Part shown: piece by piece, positions 5,714 to 5,962 of the stretch | How the letters are laid out: each line of letters begins with the position of its first letter | Numbering within the stretch: position 1 is the stretch's first letter | Assembly (NCBI GenBank): GCA_047606825.1 | Contig: JASGDY010000016.1 | Location: 1-5,962 of the forward strand | DNA: 5,962 bases | Source of the DNA: Rhizosphaericola sp047606825 | GTDB taxonomy: Bacteria; Bacteroidota; Bacteroidia; Chitinophagales; Chitinophagaceae | Direction: 5' to 3' | Made by a program: the position numbers and the translations under genes | The notes under the pieces: model-generated | What the model saw: only the letters and a program-made list of their open reading frames with translations | Databases searched by the model: none | Told to the model about the DNA's origin: nothing

Positions 5714-5748
5714 TTATAAATACTTCTAAATAACAGATATTTTTTTTA

Positions 5749-5761
5749 GAGCCTGTTTAAA
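5749..5761 (+). repeat. IS5-type left terminal inverted repeat
   Basis: GAGCCTGTTTAAA is the exact reverse complement of 3341-3353. The two sequences diverge after the 13th base. Confidence 0.85.
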
Positions 5762-5788
5762 AATAAAAAGTAAAAAAGATTAAGGGCA

Positions 5789-5818
5789 TTGGTAAAAGGT
5801 TGAAACATACTTTATTTG
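5789..5818 (+). promoter_or_regulatory. Putative promoter of the IS5-family transposase
   Basis: TTG at 5789-5791 is followed after 19 bp by TTTATTTG (5811-5818), seven of eight matches to TAnnTTTG. The ATG at 5841 lies 22 nt downstream, giving a short normal leader. Confidence 0.4.
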
Positions 5819-5840
5819 AGGTACGAAACTTAAACAAGAT

Positions 5841-5962
5841 ATGTATCCAACCGATGTAACCGATGCCCAGTGGGGCAATATTAAGAAATATCTGGACAAA
5901 ACAGGACGTAGAAGGCAGACAAGCCTGCGCAGCGTATGGAACGCGCTGATGTATCTGTTGAA
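5841..5962 (+). CDS. IS5-family transposase, N-terminal part (3' end outside window)
   Basis: Forty complete codons are visible. The protein starts MYPTDVTDAQWGNIKKYL and continues with GRRRQTSLRSVWNALMYLL split over residues 22-40. This is the DUF4096-type N-terminal domain of IS5 transposases (YPTDLTDxQWxxIxxxLP...R..LRxVxNAxxYLL), which binds the element ends ahead of the DDE catalytic domain. The start is set by the family-typical MYPTD and by a promoter-like sequence just upstream. Whether the rest is intact cannot be seen. Confidence 0.88.
   Translation, partial: MYPTDVTDAQWGNIKKYLDKTGRRRQTSLRSVWNALMYLL

Larger units (their letters stand above)
5749..5962 (+). mobile_element. Left end of an IS5-family (IS1031-like) element, continuing beyond the window
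   Basis: The element begins with GAGCCTGTTTAAA, preceded by TTA (5746-5748), as in IS1031-group elements whose ends start GAG and which duplicate TNA. The transposase start codon follows 92 bp inside, in the + direction. Only 214 bp are visible. The orientation is the same as the left remnant at 3235-3353. Confidence 0.85.

Noticed and set aside
3961..5748. Similar AT-rich words (TATTTATAA, GTTAT) at both ends of the AT-rich island, as possible terminal or attachment repeats
   Set aside because: They align only with gaps and are expected by chance in DNA this AT-rich. No clean direct or inverted repeat was found.

Overview
The window looks like accessory DNA from a member of the Bacteroidota, probably Bacteroidales. 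Three things point there: -7 promoter elements of the TAnnTTTG type, the C-terminus of a coupling protein of Bacteroides-type conjugative elements, and a small DUF2683-like gene start. This assignment is inference from gene families and promoter form. No rRNA, tRNA or CRISPR array is visible.

Left part (1-3186), balanced base composition, all on the + strand. It opens with the C-terminal 75 codons of an IS1-family transposase (1-228). A 95-residue GNAT-type acetyltransferase of the short YjdJ-like class follows (375-662). The largest gene (799-3186) encodes a 795-residue thiamine-diphosphate 2-oxo acid dehydrogenase E1 in which the alpha and beta chains are fused.

Middle (3187-3960), a scrap-yard of mobile DNA. 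The last ~120 bp of an IS5-family (IS1031-like) element, including its right inverted repeat, sits directly in the coding sequence of a DUF2683-like small gene on the - strand. Upstream of that gene, also on the - strand, is the C-terminus of a VirD4/TraG/MobC-type conjugation coupling protein. Its 5' side ends abruptly near 3960, where very AT-rich DNA begins.

Right part (about 3961-5748), a strongly AT-rich island with three tightly packed - strand genes, read from right to left. The first is a Tat-signal lipoprotein whose reading frame is broken exactly at the lipobox cysteine (5680-5214). The second is a 289-residue protein joining an eight-cysteine 2[4Fe-4S] ferredoxin domain to a GHAF...NNC domain that looks like a permuted papain fold (5209-4340). 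The third is a four-helix membrane protein (4336-3983). Gaps between them are only 4 and 3 nt, so they form one operon behind a TACATTTG -7 element at 5706-5713. A second IS5-family element begins at 5749 and runs out of the window. It has the same orientation and the same 13-bp terminal repeat as the left remnant, and both ends abut TTA, so 3354-5748 resembles the inside of a composite transposon.

The most novel item is the three-gene AT-rich cassette. A working reading is an exported Fe-S/cysteine-hydrolase-like effector carried by a Tat lipoprotein partner, with a membrane partner or immunity-like protein. In this copy the first gene appears to be frameshifted.
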